A stretch of 64,000 nt of DNA. Origin: DAINRZ01 sp964634885. GTDB lineage: Bacteria > Bacteroidota > Ignavibacteria > Kapaibacteriales > UBA2268. A program made the position numbers and the translations under genes. Below, piece after piece: positions 45,507 to 55,193 of the stretch (its first letter is position 1; every line of letters starts with the position of its first letter). The notes under the pieces were generated by a model that ran no database searches, was not told the DNA's origin, and saw nothing but the letters and a program-made list of their open reading frames with translations. Location: NCBI GenBank assembly GCA_964634885.1, contig CAZWLN010000002.1, positions 186,001 through 250,000 on the forward strand, given 5' to 3'.

Positions 45507-46541
45507 TTAATATTCCTCCTCTTTATAGGAAAGATCTTCTTCAACAAGGTCCTCGTCAGAGAGAGGACGGGTAATTCTTACAGCTTTCTTGCCTTCGACA
45601 CTACCGGGCCTGGCAGCAAGCTTCCTTCTGCCTCCGATTATCAGCTCGATCTCCTGGTTGACACGTTTTTTCAGTTTGATGACGTCGCCTTCTTTCAGTT
45701 CCAGCAGCTCCTTAACGGTAATTGCTGCTTTTCCCAGTTCGGCGATGACCGACAAGTGTGTGGTTGCCATCTGTTGTTTGAGGATGTTGATGTTTTCCAG
45801 CATCCTCGAAGAGCTGACTTTCAGAACACTGGCAGTTACATGCTGCCTGTTGAGGCGTGCCAGGACTTCCTCTAATGCAAAAGTAGGGAAGCACAGGTTC
45901 ATCAGGTATGTATTGATACCGATGTTGACATCCATGGACACGACGACTACGATCTCTGAAGACGGGGCAATCTGGACGAAGTCCGCTTCCATCTCGAGCC
46001 GCTGGTACAGGAATTCAATATCGGTTATTGACCGCCATGATTTTGTGAGATCCGAGAGAGCATGTTCGATTATCCCCCGAACAACGGACTGTTCTATTGG
46101 GGTAATGGAGCGGGCTTTGGGCTGGACTTCGGCCGAACCGCCCAGCAGCCTCTCGACGATCGTGAGCGCCAGTTGGGGACTGATCTCCATGATGCCGCTG
46201 CCGTCCCTGCCCCGAAGTTCGAATACATAGAGGCAACTGGGATTGGACACGGACAGGATGAACTCAGAATAGAAAAGCTGGTCAACGGAAGTCACACTGA
46301 TGGAAACGACAGTCTGAAGTTTGGACACGAGGTAGTAACCGAAGGTTTCTGCAAAACTCTCATGGACAGACTGCAAGGTCCTGACCTGGTTCTTCGAAAC
46401 CCTGTTCGGGCGCCGGAAATCATAGTTAGTAACGTCGCCTTTCTTCAGTTTGCCGCTGAGAACCTCGTCCACGTCAACCGAACCTGCGGTCATCTCCGAC
46501 AGCAGGTTGTCTATCTCATTTTGTGACAGTACGTCCGACAT
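45507..46541 (-). CDS. fliM: flagellar motor switch protein FliM
   Basis: FliM is the C-ring protein that binds phospho-CheY and FliG. The 344-residue product has the N-terminal CheY-binding peptide LSQNEIDNLL (5-14), a middle CheC-like domain (about 40-235; FAETFGYYLVSKLQ, IMEISPQLALTIVERLLGG, TPIEQSVVRGIIEHAL) and a C-terminal SPOA domain (about 250-325; VIAELGKAAITVKELLELKEGDVIKL). The length is normal. An AGGGATGG ribosome-binding site lies just before the ATG. It lies 21 bases after fliL. Confidence 0.97.
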   Translation of the reverse strand: MSDVLSQNEIDNLLSEMTAGSVDVDEVLSGKLKKGDVTNYDFRRPNRVSKNQVRTLQSVHESFAETFGYYLVSKLQTVVSISVTSVDQLFYSEFILSVSNPSCLYVFELRGRDGSGIMEISPQLALTIVERLLGGSAEVQPKARSITPIEQSVVRGIIEHALSDLTKSWRSITDIEFLYQRLEMEADFVQIAPSSEIVVVVSMDVNIGINTYLMNLCFPTFALEEVLARLNRQHVTASVLKVSSSRMLENINILKQQMATTHLSVIAELGKAAITVKELLELKEGDVIKLKKRVNQEIELIIGGRRKLAARPGSVEGKKAVRITRPLSDEDLVEEDLSYKEEEY

Positions 46542-46562
46542 AATCCATCCCTGGAATAATGA

Positions 46563-47186
46563 TCAATTCACCTTCGTTGGTGTAAATTGTTCCAATGAAA
46601 TGCTCTTCAGCAGGAGATTGCTCTGCTTGAAGAGTGGTTTCAACTTTTGTGTAATAATCACAACCATCGAGTCCCTGGGTATCGCCTGCACTTCCTCGAT
46701 GCTCAGCGCCCCGAAATAGCCTATGACCTGGGACTTGGTGACTGAGATCAGTTCAGGCGGAAGTTGGTAACCGGCGTCTTTTGGCGCTGCACCGTGGCCT
46801 TCGCTTTTTTCTTCTTCTTCGCCCTCGACAGGTTTGGGCAGAACCTTGAAGCCAAGTTGCAGGAGGATATACCACTGGAAGTCTTTTGTTGTAATGTAAT
46901 CGAATTTCAAGCTTGTGTATTTCAGTTTGCTCTGGTCTTCTTCAAAGCCCTCTTCTTCGCCGTCTTTCTTGACTTCGCCGCTGCCGTCTTTCTTCGTGCC
47001 TTCTTCGGCAGGTGTTGAGGAAGGAAGTACCATTTTCAGAATGACAACCAATACTATTACCTGGGCGACGATTACGCCGCCGATAATGATCAGCAGTTTT
47101 TGGAAGTTAATCTCTCCGCCGCCGCCGCCACCGGATTTCCTCGGTTTCTCCGGTTTTTGTTTTTCACTTTTTTCTTCGTCCGCCAT
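46563..47186 (-). CDS. fliL: flagellar basal body-associated protein FliL
   Basis: FliL is a single-pass inner-membrane protein around the stator. The 207-residue product has a charged, Gly-rich cytoplasmic N-terminus (KSGGGGGG at 18-24), a membrane helix (about 31-53) and a disordered acidic periplasmic linker (about 60-88). The FliL domain follows, with DFQWYILLQLGF and VIGYFGALSIEEVQ near the end. At about 207 residues it is longer than many FliL, because of the acidic linker. It opens the cluster; the upstream 200 bases are AT-rich and should hold the promoter. Confidence 0.88.
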   Translation of the reverse strand: MADEEKSEKQKPEKPRKSGGGGGGEINFQKLLIIIGGVIVAQVIVLVVILKMVLPSSTPAEEGTKKDGSGEVKKDGEEEGFEEDQSKLKYTSLKFDYITTKDFQWYILLQLGFKVLPKPVEGEEEEKSEGHGAAPKDAGYQLPPELISVTKSQVIGYFGALSIEEVQAIPRDSMVVIITQKLKPLFKQSNLLLKSISLEQFTPTKVN

Positions 47187-47387
47187 ATTGTATTAAAAAA
47201 TTTATAACAAATTTGACATAATTACATTACAATTATCGTCATTTTTGTCGATTAATAAAACCAAAAAATTACATAAAAAAAACGTGCCAAAGAACAAACG
47301 TCTTTAATTATCAATATGTTACGTGAATTCGATTCAATTATTGTATTTCAAATCAGTAACAATATTATAATTTGGCTAATATTATCC

Positions 47388-50300
47388 TTAACCGGGTATC
47401 GTTACTACGAACTCACTGTATTCGCCTTCGACACTGTCGATTGTCAGGCGTCCCTTGTGTATCTGTGTAATTATATCATAGGTCATGGACAATCCCAGGC
47501 CCGTTCCTTTACCTGTCGGTTTTGTCGTAAAGAACGGGTTGCATATCTTATCGATGATGATTCCGGGTATGCCGGAGCCGTTGTCGTGAACAATTATCTT
47601 AACATGGTCGCCCACTCTTGTGGTTTTGATGTTGACGACCGGTTTGTAACCGGGCCCTGCGGTTTTGGTCTTCTCCCAGACGGCATAGCATGCATTGTTT
47701 ACGATATTGATTACGGCGCGGCTCAGGTCCTGGGGTACAACCCTGACTTTGCCTACAAGGCTGTCGTAGTCCGACTGCATGTCTGTGTTGAATTCTTTGT
47801 TTTCCGCTCTCATGCCGTGGTAAGCAAGGTGGAAATACTCGTCCACAAGTTTGTTCAGGTCGATTTCCTGGAACTCGCCCGAGTCGCCCCTCGAGTGCAT
47901 GAGCATACCTTTGACAATGTCCGAGGCCCTGTTGCCGTGTTCGCTGATTTTCCTGGAATTAAGATCGATTGTGTTGACAATGTCGAGTAAAATGTCTTTA
48001 AGTTCTTTCGGCAGCTTGTCACCGGCGCTGTCGGCTTCTTCCTTCAGCTCCTGTACCAGGTCGATTGTCAGTTTTGAGAAATTATTGACAAAATTCAGGG
48101 GATTCTGTATCTCATGGGCAATACCTGCCGTCAACTGGCCGAGCGAAGCAAGTTTTTCGGTCTGGATGAGCTGCTGCTGGGTAGCCTGAAGGTTGTCGAG
48201 CAGTTCCTGCAGGTCTTCGAGAATCTTCGACTTGATGAATGCCGAAACGACGTGCTCTTTCAGGTTTTTAAGGAATTCGAAGTCCTTCGGTTTGAATGCG
48301 TGCTTGTTACCCATGTTCTCGAGTATGAGGAATCCTTCGATCTTTTCGTCCACCTTGACTACGATGATGATGATGGACTGGGGTATCTCCAGGTTCTTGA
48401 ATTTGCCGTTGCCGGCGTCCGGATGGAAGTCGTTGGAATAGAAGATGTCTTCATAGATTTCTTCCGTATTCCTCAGGTAGCGGTTCTCAGTGTCGTCGAA
48501 GCTGAGGGTAATCTCTTTCAGGTTGTCGATGTCCCATCCCGACGATGCTTTAAATTTATACAGATTGTCGGCTTTGTCGAAGACCAGCGCTGTCGATTTT
48601 TCCACGCCGCGGATGAGCTTGGTCTTTTCCAGAATGGTTTGCAGTACGCTGCCGATGGATATTTCAGAGTTGATTGTTTTTACGATATTATTAATACGCT
48701 CAAGTTCGGAGTTCTTTTGAGCGAGCTGTTCGGACTGGTTCTGGAGTTCTTCCTTCTGGCGGGAGATCTCTGCAGTCCTGTCTTCAATAAGCTTTTCTAA
48801 GTAATGTTTTTCTTTCAGTAACTTACGCGAGCGCATTTTTACTATATAATAGAACAGCAAGACCAGGGCTATGCCGTAGCAGATATAGGCAGCGGTGGAA
48901 TAATACCAGGGTGTTTTGATTGTGAATGAGTATTCGGCTTCGGGGCTTACTTCGCCGTAAACATTTCTTGATTTGACCCTGAAAGTATAATTGCCGGGAG
49001 GCAGGTTGGTAAATTCCTTGAAGACGCCGCGGGACCATTCGGACCATGTCTTGTCGAAGCCTTCCAGGATATACTGGTACAGCATTCCCGCTTTCGGGTG
49101 ATAGAAACAGGAGGAGAACTCAAACCTGATGGAGTTGTTCTCGAAGTCCAGTTCCGGCGCCAACGCCGGGTCCTGCACGGAGACGACCCCGCCACGGCTG
49201 TCGCAATAGATGCCTCCGAACAGAAGCGAGTCCCCGCCGAATGTTACTTTGCGTATCAGGGTTACGAACCTGTTTTCTTTTTCTTTTACTTTTTTGTCAT
49301 ACCGGATGAGGCCTTCCGGGCCACCGAACCAGACGATGTCTTCATTGTCGGGGTATATGGCCCAGGTAGTAAATTCGGCAACGGGAAGAAAGGGTTTGAT
49401 CAGTGGTGTATAGCCGTTCCTGTCTTTAACCAGTGCAAACATCGAAGTCTCATCTCCGTGGTTAAGCCACAGATTGCCGTTTTTGTCTTCGACAATCAAT
49501 TTAAACCATTCGGCTATGCCGGCCTGCTTCAGGCCCGGTAAAGAATACACTTCGAATTTGCCTGTCTCTTCGTTGAACTTCCTCATGTCCCTTTCGGTGG
49601 TGATGATAATGCCGGAGGACAGTTTATTAATGAAATTGCTGAGAAGGGAGGGCAGGCCTTCGGCGGTACCGAATTTCCTGACTTTACCGGTCTTCAGGTC
49701 CAGTTTGAGGATGCCGAATGTGGGTGTTGCCATCCACAAATTGCCGTCTTTGTCCTCGGCAATGTCCCTGATTTCTTCTTCAATGCCTGCCACCCTGCCG
49801 TTGTCGGTCCATTTGCCTGCTGAGCCTGTAATTTTGAACAGGCCGTCGGTACGGCAAACATAGACTTCGCCGGGGTTGACCCGGGATTTGTACAGTTTGA
49901 GTGCAAAGCCGTCAGCTATTTTATTGGCAACGCTGTTGACAATCCTGTAAACGCCCTTGCTTGTGGCGGCCAGCAGTTCGTCGTCAGTTTCTGCCAGCGA
50001 CCATACACCTGTTGTAATGCTGCCGACGGCTTCGAACATACGGGCAGTGGGATTGTAATACAGCAGGCCTTTGTAATCTGCAAGGTAAAGAATGCCTTTG
50101 TGCCTGAGTATGTCGAGGACACCGCTGCCGCTGCCGACACTTTCGTCGAAGTAGGTAACCTTCGACGGCAGGTGAACTACTGATAGGCCGTTATTGAGGG
50201 CAGCCCACAGGAAATTATTATTGTCGATGTAGATATCATTGACAAAGTCGTTGTACAGATTCTTGCTCTTGTTTACCAACTGCCTGAAAGTGCCGTCCCG

Positions 50301-51149
50301 GTTGATGACAAGAATGCCGCCGCGTTCGGACCCGAGGGCAATCGAACCGTCGGGGAGAAGCACTGCACAGCTTATTACTTTACTAAGCAGGAGAGATGAG
50401 GTTTCTCCATCGACAGGGAAGCTGCGGATGGTGTTGTTCTTAAGCATGAACAGTCCCTGGCTCGAAGTACACACCAGAATTTCGTCCTCGTTGAACGGGA
50501 GCATTGCCACTATGTCGAGCAGTTTTACTCCGTTGAAACTGATATTAAGAAGGCTGATTTTACGGTCGTGGAACTCGGCCAGCCCGTAGTCTTTAAGCAT
50601 CAGGTATATCTTGTTCCTGACTTTGAAAGCCGCCTGTATTTTATGATCCGATTTTATTATCGTCAGTTTGTTGTTCCACTCATAGACAGTGTTTTCAGTA
50701 AAGAAGAAAACCGATTTATTCTGGCAGATGGTAGTGAATACCTCCTGTATCTGGCTGTTGATTTTCGACGACAGGCTTACGAAACCGAGTTCACCTCTGC
50801 TGTTTGGCTTAAGACAGCCGAACTCACCTCTTGCGCCTGCGAATATCGTTCCTGCATTGTCCCTGGCAAGCGATGTAACCTGCGATATGTTGCGTGTAGG
50901 AATCAGCCTCCAGTTCGTACCGTCGTATTCCAGTATGCCTGCAAAGTTAGCTACATAGATCAGTCCCCTGTTGTCCTGGACGATGGAGAAATTCTGGGTA
51001 TGGGCTCCGTATTCCTTCGAGTTGAAGTTCAGGATATACGGTTTGCCGATTTCCCTGAAGGACTGTGCCTCCAGTTGCAAAGGGCAAAGAATCAGCGCTA
51101 TGAGCCACAATCGCAGAAGCGGTATTCTATTAGCGTATTTTGTTTTCAT
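47388..51149 (-). CDS. two-component sensor kinase with propeller sensor, Y_Y_Y domain and GAF
   Basis: The 1253-residue protein starts with a signal peptide (LIALILCPLQLEAQ). A periplasmic two-component-regulator propeller (about 35-675) follows, then a Y_Y_Y Ig-like domain (about 680-742; PPGNYTFRVKSRNVYGEVS) and one membrane helix (746-769). The cytoplasmic part has a coiled coil, a GAF domain (about 840-985) and a HisKA domain with phosphoacceptor His1012 in GIAHEIQNPLNF. The HATPase domain closes it with NIVNNACYAV, VHDNGSGIPG and GKGTGLGLSMTYDI. Unlike typical hybrid regulators of this type it lacks a receiver and AraC domain. I chose ATG 51149, which gives the best signal peptide; it overlaps the upstream transporter gene by 20 bases. 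It is last in a five-gene operon. Confidence 0.9.
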   Translation of the reverse strand: MKTKYANRIPLLRLWLIALILCPLQLEAQSFREIGKPYILNFNSKEYGAHTQNFSIVQDNRGLIYVANFAGILEYDGTNWRLIPTRNISQVTSLARDNAGTIFAGARGEFGCLKPNSRGELGFVSLSSKINSQIQEVFTTICQNKSVFFFTENTVYEWNNKLTIIKSDHKIQAAFKVRNKIYLMLKDYGLAEFHDRKISLLNISFNGVKLLDIVAMLPFNEDEILVCTSSQGLFMLKNNTIRSFPVDGETSSLLLSKVISCAVLLPDGSIALGSERGGILVINRDGTFRQLVNKSKNLYNDFVNDIYIDNNNFLWAALNNGLSVVHLPSKVTYFDESVGSGSGVLDILRHKGILYLADYKGLLYYNPTARMFEAVGSITTGVWSLAETDDELLAATSKGVYRIVNSVANKIADGFALKLYKSRVNPGEVYVCRTDGLFKITGSAGKWTDNGRVAGIEEEIRDIAEDKDGNLWMATPTFGILKLDLKTGKVRKFGTAEGLPSLLSNFINKLSSGIIITTERDMRKFNEETGKFEVYSLPGLKQAGIAEWFKLIVEDKNGNLWLNHGDETSMFALVKDRNGYTPLIKPFLPVAEFTTWAIYPDNEDIVWFGGPEGLIRYDKKVKEKENRFVTLIRKVTFGGDSLLFGGIYCDSRGGVVSVQDPALAPELDFENNSIRFEFSSCFYHPKAGMLYQYILEGFDKTWSEWSRGVFKEFTNLPPGNYTFRVKSRNVYGEVSPEAEYSFTIKTPWYYSTAAYICYGIALVLLFYYIVKMRSRKLLKEKHYLEKLIEDRTAEISRQKEELQNQSEQLAQKNSELERINNIVKTINSEISIGSVLQTILEKTKLIRGVEKSTALVFDKADNLYKFKASSGWDIDNLKEITLSFDDTENRYLRNTEEIYEDIFYSNDFHPDAGNGKFKNLEIPQSIIIIVVKVDEKIEGFLILENMGNKHAFKPKDFEFLKNLKEHVVSAFIKSKILEDLQELLDNLQATQQQLIQTEKLASLGQLTAGIAHEIQNPLNFVNNFSKLTIDLVQELKEEADSAGDKLPKELKDILLDIVNTIDLNSRKISEHGNRASDIVKGMLMHSRGDSGEFQEIDLNKLVDEYFHLAYHGMRAENKEFNTDMQSDYDSLVGKVRVVPQDLSRAVINIVNNACYAVWEKTKTAGPGYKPVVNIKTTRVGDHVKIIVHDNGSGIPGIIIDKICNPFFTTKPTGKGTGLGLSMTYDIITQIHKGRLTIDSVEGEYSEFVVTIPG

Positions 51150-54100
51150 AAGCCAAGTCATAAAATTCATAATTCTTATAATTATAGCCCAGGATTTTAC
51201 TGTAGATCTGAGCATCGTCGGACATCATATTCAGGTCATATATTGTTTCAAAAGGTATCTCTATCAGAAGCGACTCGGCCATTGCCGTATGGTGCTGATT
51301 GAGCCGCCTGCTGCCTAAGGAGAATATCACCGGATTGGGCCCGTTGGTTGTAAAATACTCCTTGTATTCGGTTTTGCCGAATGCTTCGGTAATGCTTCCG
51401 GAAAGGAGGATGTAAAGGCAGAGGCCGCTGCGGCAGTTCAGTAACTCGCCCTTGTCAAGATCGATGAGTACCGACCTGGTTGCAAGCTTGATCAGGTGTT
51501 CCTGGTTGACTCCGCCGAAAATTTCTGTGTTCTTGATGGCGTTGACAATGTCGAAATAGGTCATGGAATTGTACCTGTTGTTGAGAAGCCTTGCCAGTAC
51601 CGTGCCGATTCTCTTCCGGTCATCGTAGGGAAGGTAGGACACGAAGTCCTTATATTTGTTGACGTCGAGTTTGTACATTGCATAGACAGACAGTTCCGAG
51701 ATGATCAGGTTCGGATTGTTGATGTTTGCCTGGTAAACACTGTTGTAATAATTGCTTTTCTGCTTGGTAATCATGTCGAAAGCACAGGCCTTGGTCCATA
51801 TCTTCATTCTGGTGAAATCTTTATTGATGATGTCAACGAGCCTGTCTTCGGGTTTCATTTTCTTCTGCGGATAAATATCCTTGAAGTTATCGATACATTC
51901 GCTGAAGGAGATTTCTTCAAAGAGGATAAGTATGTTTTCTTTCAATTCCGTGGAGAGGAAAATGTCGATGAGCTCGAGTGAAAGTACCCGTGCGTCGCTG
52001 CTCTCGGATTCGATATTGTCCCAGATGTACTGAATGGTTTCCGAATCGTAGAGCATCGATAACATCTGGAATATCTGCTTCCTTCTCTCGTCGATTTCAT
52101 AATAGAGTGAGCGTACAAGCAACGAATCGGGGTAATGCTCCTCCAGGTCAAGTATTGCAGCCATGATCCATATCAGGGTCTCGATGCTTTCTTCGATGAG
52201 GTTCTTGATAATGGTTTCGTCGAGCGAGGAGGCCTTGTAATGGAGCAGGCTCAGGGCTCTGATGACCTCGTCCCTTGTCTCTTTTTCGGGATAGGTCAGT
52301 TTGTCTTTTAAATGTTGAATGGCGCCGTTGCCGCCAATGTGGGAGATGATTTTTATTATCAGTATCCTGTGGTCTTTTGTCGTGTTGAACCTGTTGAAGT
52401 ACATGATCAGGTATGGGATGATAGGTTCGCCGATTGAGAGAATGGAGGTAATTGCGCTGTTCCGGAACTTCGGGTATTTAAGGCTGTCCACGAGCAGTTT
52501 CCACAGCTCAGGCCTGAAAACCATGCCCATGGCGTATATCGCTGCAGCCTTTACTTCAGGTTCTTCGTCGTTGTACAATTCGGCCAGTATTTTGTAAGTT
52601 CCGAACCGTTTCGAGATGCTGAGCAACTGTGCGGCCAGTATCCTGTCGTCGATGCGTGCCGACAGGGCCAGGGTTTTAATGTCGTTGAAATCTGTCGTTT
52701 CAATGTCCCTTGTGATGGTTCTCAGCATCAGTAACCTGTTGTACATCATCTCATCGGTCTCTGTACCTGTGAATTTGTCGATCAGGCCTGACGGCAGAAT
52801 GATTTCCTTGTTTTCCAGTTTCCTGACAATCGACTCTTTCAGGTCTTCGTTCAAACTTCCAAGGATCGACAAAGCGATGGGTGTGACCTGGTCGGGGTAC
52901 AGGTAGGAGATCAGGTAATACAGTATCTCGAAATTATTTTTATTGACGGAACTTGTGTTCAATACTTCTTTGTTGACGATCTTTCTTTCAGTCGAGTCAT
53001 AATGCTTCGACTTGTTGTGGAAGAGTATGTTCCTTAGGGAATCCCTGTATTTTTCGTGAGTGGTAAAAGTATATTTCAGCCATATGAGAAGGATGACCGC
53101 GTAGAACAAAGTGAAGACGATGCTGTTGAAGAAGTCGAAGGAGAGCAGTAACAGTAAAGCAAATCCGGCAAAGATGTTGCCGCCGGTTTTGGCAATTCCT
53201 TCGACACGGCTCTGGAAAAACAACCTCTTAGAAGCTGTCAGTGGCTGGTAGAGTATCTGGAATGACGGATCGTAGATGGCTGTTCTCATGACTCTTTCCA
53301 GTATCTTCGACAGCAGGATGAACGACGAGAACATTGCCGTTACTCCGTAAATTATGCCCGAAGCCGAGGCCAGCCCGATGCTGATGAAGAGTAGGAAGGG
53401 AGCTGCTGCCAGTCCGATCTTGATGCCGTATTTGCTCAGGAGTTTACCTGAGAGGAAAGTTTTTACCAGGAACTCTGCAACGGCAGTCATACCGAAGAAG
53501 ATGCCGAGGAATTCCGACAATACTTCTTTGTCGGTGTATTGTACCTGTGTTTGTACCATGAAGAGGTAATCGGCAAATGCAATGCTGATCATCGGCAGAA
53601 AAGCCATCAGGCCGAGATAGATATAATAATTACCGGTATTGGCTTCTTTTGCGGGTTCTTCACCGTCCTCGACTTCAGATTCCGGTTCAGTGCTGCGAAC
53701 CTTTAAGGACAGTTCTTTCCTGAATTTCTTATTAATGATATAGACCATTATTATGCAAACGAACAGGCCGAATATCGATATATAGAGCAGGTCTTCGGTT
53801 CGGATGAAATTGAGCAGCAGGGGTATCGAGAAGAAACCGATTATATCCGATATTACTTCACCTGTACTAATTAATCCGAACAGGCGCTTACCCTGCCTGA
53901 TGTCGAATATCCTTGAAGCAATGCCCCAGAAACCCACGAAGGTAACGAATGAAAATATTCTTATCCATACATACATTATAAATGAGAACCACTTGTTGTC
54001 TGTGTTGATGACACCCCAGACCAGTATGGTAACGGAGATGACCAGGAAAGCATTGGCAAAGACCAGCAGGTTGGAGAACTTCAGCTTCTTTTCCATCATC

Positions 54101-54321
54101 GAATAGAGTCCCCAGAACAGGTATGCCGCCAGTCCGCCGCCGATATATGTATAGGGAAGAATTTCCTTGTCGAAATTTGTAAGCATAATCGATGTGGAAG
54201 CAGTGTAAAAGAACGCTACGGTTGCCCCCATAAAAAATGAATACAACATCAGGAGGATGATGGTCAGGCCTTCACCATCCTTGATGTTCAACGCTTTCAA
54301 TATGTCTTTTTTACCAATCAT
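51130..54321 (-). CDS. ADP/ATP-carrier-like MFS transporter fused to HEAT repeats and a cNMP-binding-like domain
   Basis: The first about 430 of 1063 residues form eleven or twelve membrane helices with the look of bacterial nucleotide-transporter-like MFS proteins (FFMGATVAFFYTASTSIMLTNF, GFWGIASRIFDIRQGKRLFGLISTGEVI). A soluble part with HEAT-like helical repeats follows (about 470-800; LAAQLLSISKRFGTYKILAEL, VKAAAIYAMGMVF, AITSILSIGEPIIPYLI). The C-terminus (about 935-1030; KNTEIFGGVNQEHLIKLATRSVL, LCLYILLSGSITEAFGK) resembles a cyclic-nucleotide-binding domain but lacks an obvious phosphate-binding cassette. I chose ATG 54321, 13 bases after the upstream stop; an in-frame Met at 54372 overlaps the neighbour by 38 bases. 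Transported substrate unknown. Confidence 0.8.
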   Translation of the reverse strand: MIGKKDILKALNIKDGEGLTIILLMLYSFFMGATVAFFYTASTSIMLTNFDKEILPYTYIGGGLAAYLFWGLYSMMEKKLKFSNLLVFANAFLVISVTILVWGVINTDNKWFSFIMYVWIRIFSFVTFVGFWGIASRIFDIRQGKRLFGLISTGEVISDIIGFFSIPLLLNFIRTEDLLYISIFGLFVCIIMVYIINKKFRKELSLKVRSTEPESEVEDGEEPAKEANTGNYYIYLGLMAFLPMISIAFADYLFMVQTQVQYTDKEVLSEFLGIFFGMTAVAEFLVKTFLSGKLLSKYGIKIGLAAAPFLLFISIGLASASGIIYGVTAMFSSFILLSKILERVMRTAIYDPSFQILYQPLTASKRLFFQSRVEGIAKTGGNIFAGFALLLLLSFDFFNSIVFTLFYAVILLIWLKYTFTTHEKYRDSLRNILFHNKSKHYDSTERKIVNKEVLNTSSVNKNNFEILYYLISYLYPDQVTPIALSILGSLNEDLKESIVRKLENKEIILPSGLIDKFTGTETDEMMYNRLLMLRTITRDIETTDFNDIKTLALSARIDDRILAAQLLSISKRFGTYKILAELYNDEEPEVKAAAIYAMGMVFRPELWKLLVDSLKYPKFRNSAITSILSIGEPIIPYLIMYFNRFNTTKDHRILIIKIISHIGGNGAIQHLKDKLTYPEKETRDEVIRALSLLHYKASSLDETIIKNLIEESIETLIWIMAAILDLEEHYPDSLLVRSLYYEIDERRKQIFQMLSMLYDSETIQYIWDNIESESSDARVLSLELIDIFLSTELKENILILFEEISFSECIDNFKDIYPQKKMKPEDRLVDIINKDFTRMKIWTKACAFDMITKQKSNYYNSVYQANINNPNLIISELSVYAMYKLDVNKYKDFVSYLPYDDRKRIGTVLARLLNNRYNSMTYFDIVNAIKNTEIFGGVNQEHLIKLATRSVLIDLDKGELLNCRSGLCLYILLSGSITEAFGKTEYKEYFTTNGPNPVIFSLGSRRLNQHHTAMAESLLIEIPFETIYDLNMMSDDAQIYSKILGYNYKNYEFYDLAYENKIR

Positions 54322-54334
54322 AAACCGCTGCTGA

Positions 54335-55180
54335 TCATATCTCAAGCCCAATCGTTTTTGCCGGTAAAGCAATCAGGTAATGTGTTTCCCCGATCAATCC
54401 GGCTTTGAGCATTGCCACAATTTTGAAGTCTGTTTCCTGGTATGTCTTCAGTACATAGTCCAGGTCGTCGAATTTTATCTTTCTGTAGTCTGTTCCCTCT
54501 TTGCTGTTCTTAACAAATTCTATGGTTTTTTCAGTGTCTATCTTATTGCATGTCAGCCCCTCGATGGTAAGGGGCAGTACAACATTGTAGCAGTCGCCGA
54601 GCTCAGGTATCTGGTAATAGAAGCTTTCGACAATCCAACCCACATGATTCAACTGGATGTACAGGTTGGCGCAGTTGTCGAAATCGATGATGCCCCGTTT
54701 GACTTTCGAACCCCGTCGCATTGCCATTAGCGCTGAGTAACGGGTGAGAAGCTGGCCTATGTTTTTGCCGTTCAGGGACTCGTCGATGCCGAGCCGGACA
54801 GAATAGGAAGTACGCTCGATTGTGTCGAGCCCCACCTCGAACAGGCAGCCAAGCAGTGTTTTCTCATTGTCTTCGATGACCAGTCCATGGCCGAATTCGA
54901 TGAAACGGAAGAGGTCGTAAGCGCTGACTTCGGTTGCCAGGTCGGACCTGTATCTTTTGGCAATGAACCTTTCCACAGGCCTTATATCGTCAAATGAAGC
55001 AACACGAAGACTTAACCCTTTCGACTTCATTTCGTTTTCAATGACTCTCATCGAATAGGAAATGAATTCATGCTTGGTAAGGGACAGATGGTAATTGTCC
55101 TCGACTGACAATTCCCTGCATATTTCCTGTGGCTTCCTGTACAGGAACGGAATTTTCATATTTACTGTCATGTTTTGCAT
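54335..55180 (-). CDS. GNAT-like acetyltransferase
   Basis: The 281-residue protein has the core of the GCN5-related N-acetyltransferase fold. LGCLFEVG and SYSVRLGIDESLNGKNIGQLLTRYSALMAMRR form strand 4 and the acetyl-CoA loop, with KNIGQ in place of the usual Q/R-x-x-G-x-G/A. KRGIIDFDNCANLYIQLNHVGW is the typical Asn-containing strand 5 and helix. About 70 extra residues lie on each side. The substrate is unknown. Several Met codons (55180, 55171, 55159) could start the protein. It lies between the TonB receptor (13-base gap) and the transporter (13-base gap) in the operon. Confidence 0.65.
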   Translation of the reverse strand: MQNMTVNMKIPFLYRKPQEICRELSVEDNYHLSLTKHEFISYSMRVIENEMKSKGLSLRVASFDDIRPVERFIAKRYRSDLATEVSAYDLFRFIEFGHGLVIEDNEKTLLGCLFEVGLDTIERTSYSVRLGIDESLNGKNIGQLLTRYSALMAMRRGSKVKRGIIDFDNCANLYIQLNHVGWIVESFYYQIPELGDCYNVVLPLTIEGLTCNKIDTEKTIEFVKNSKEGTDYRKIKFDDLDYVLKTYQETDFKIVAMLKAGLIGETHYLIALPAKTIGLEI

Positions 55181-55193
55181 TCAGTTTTTTTAA

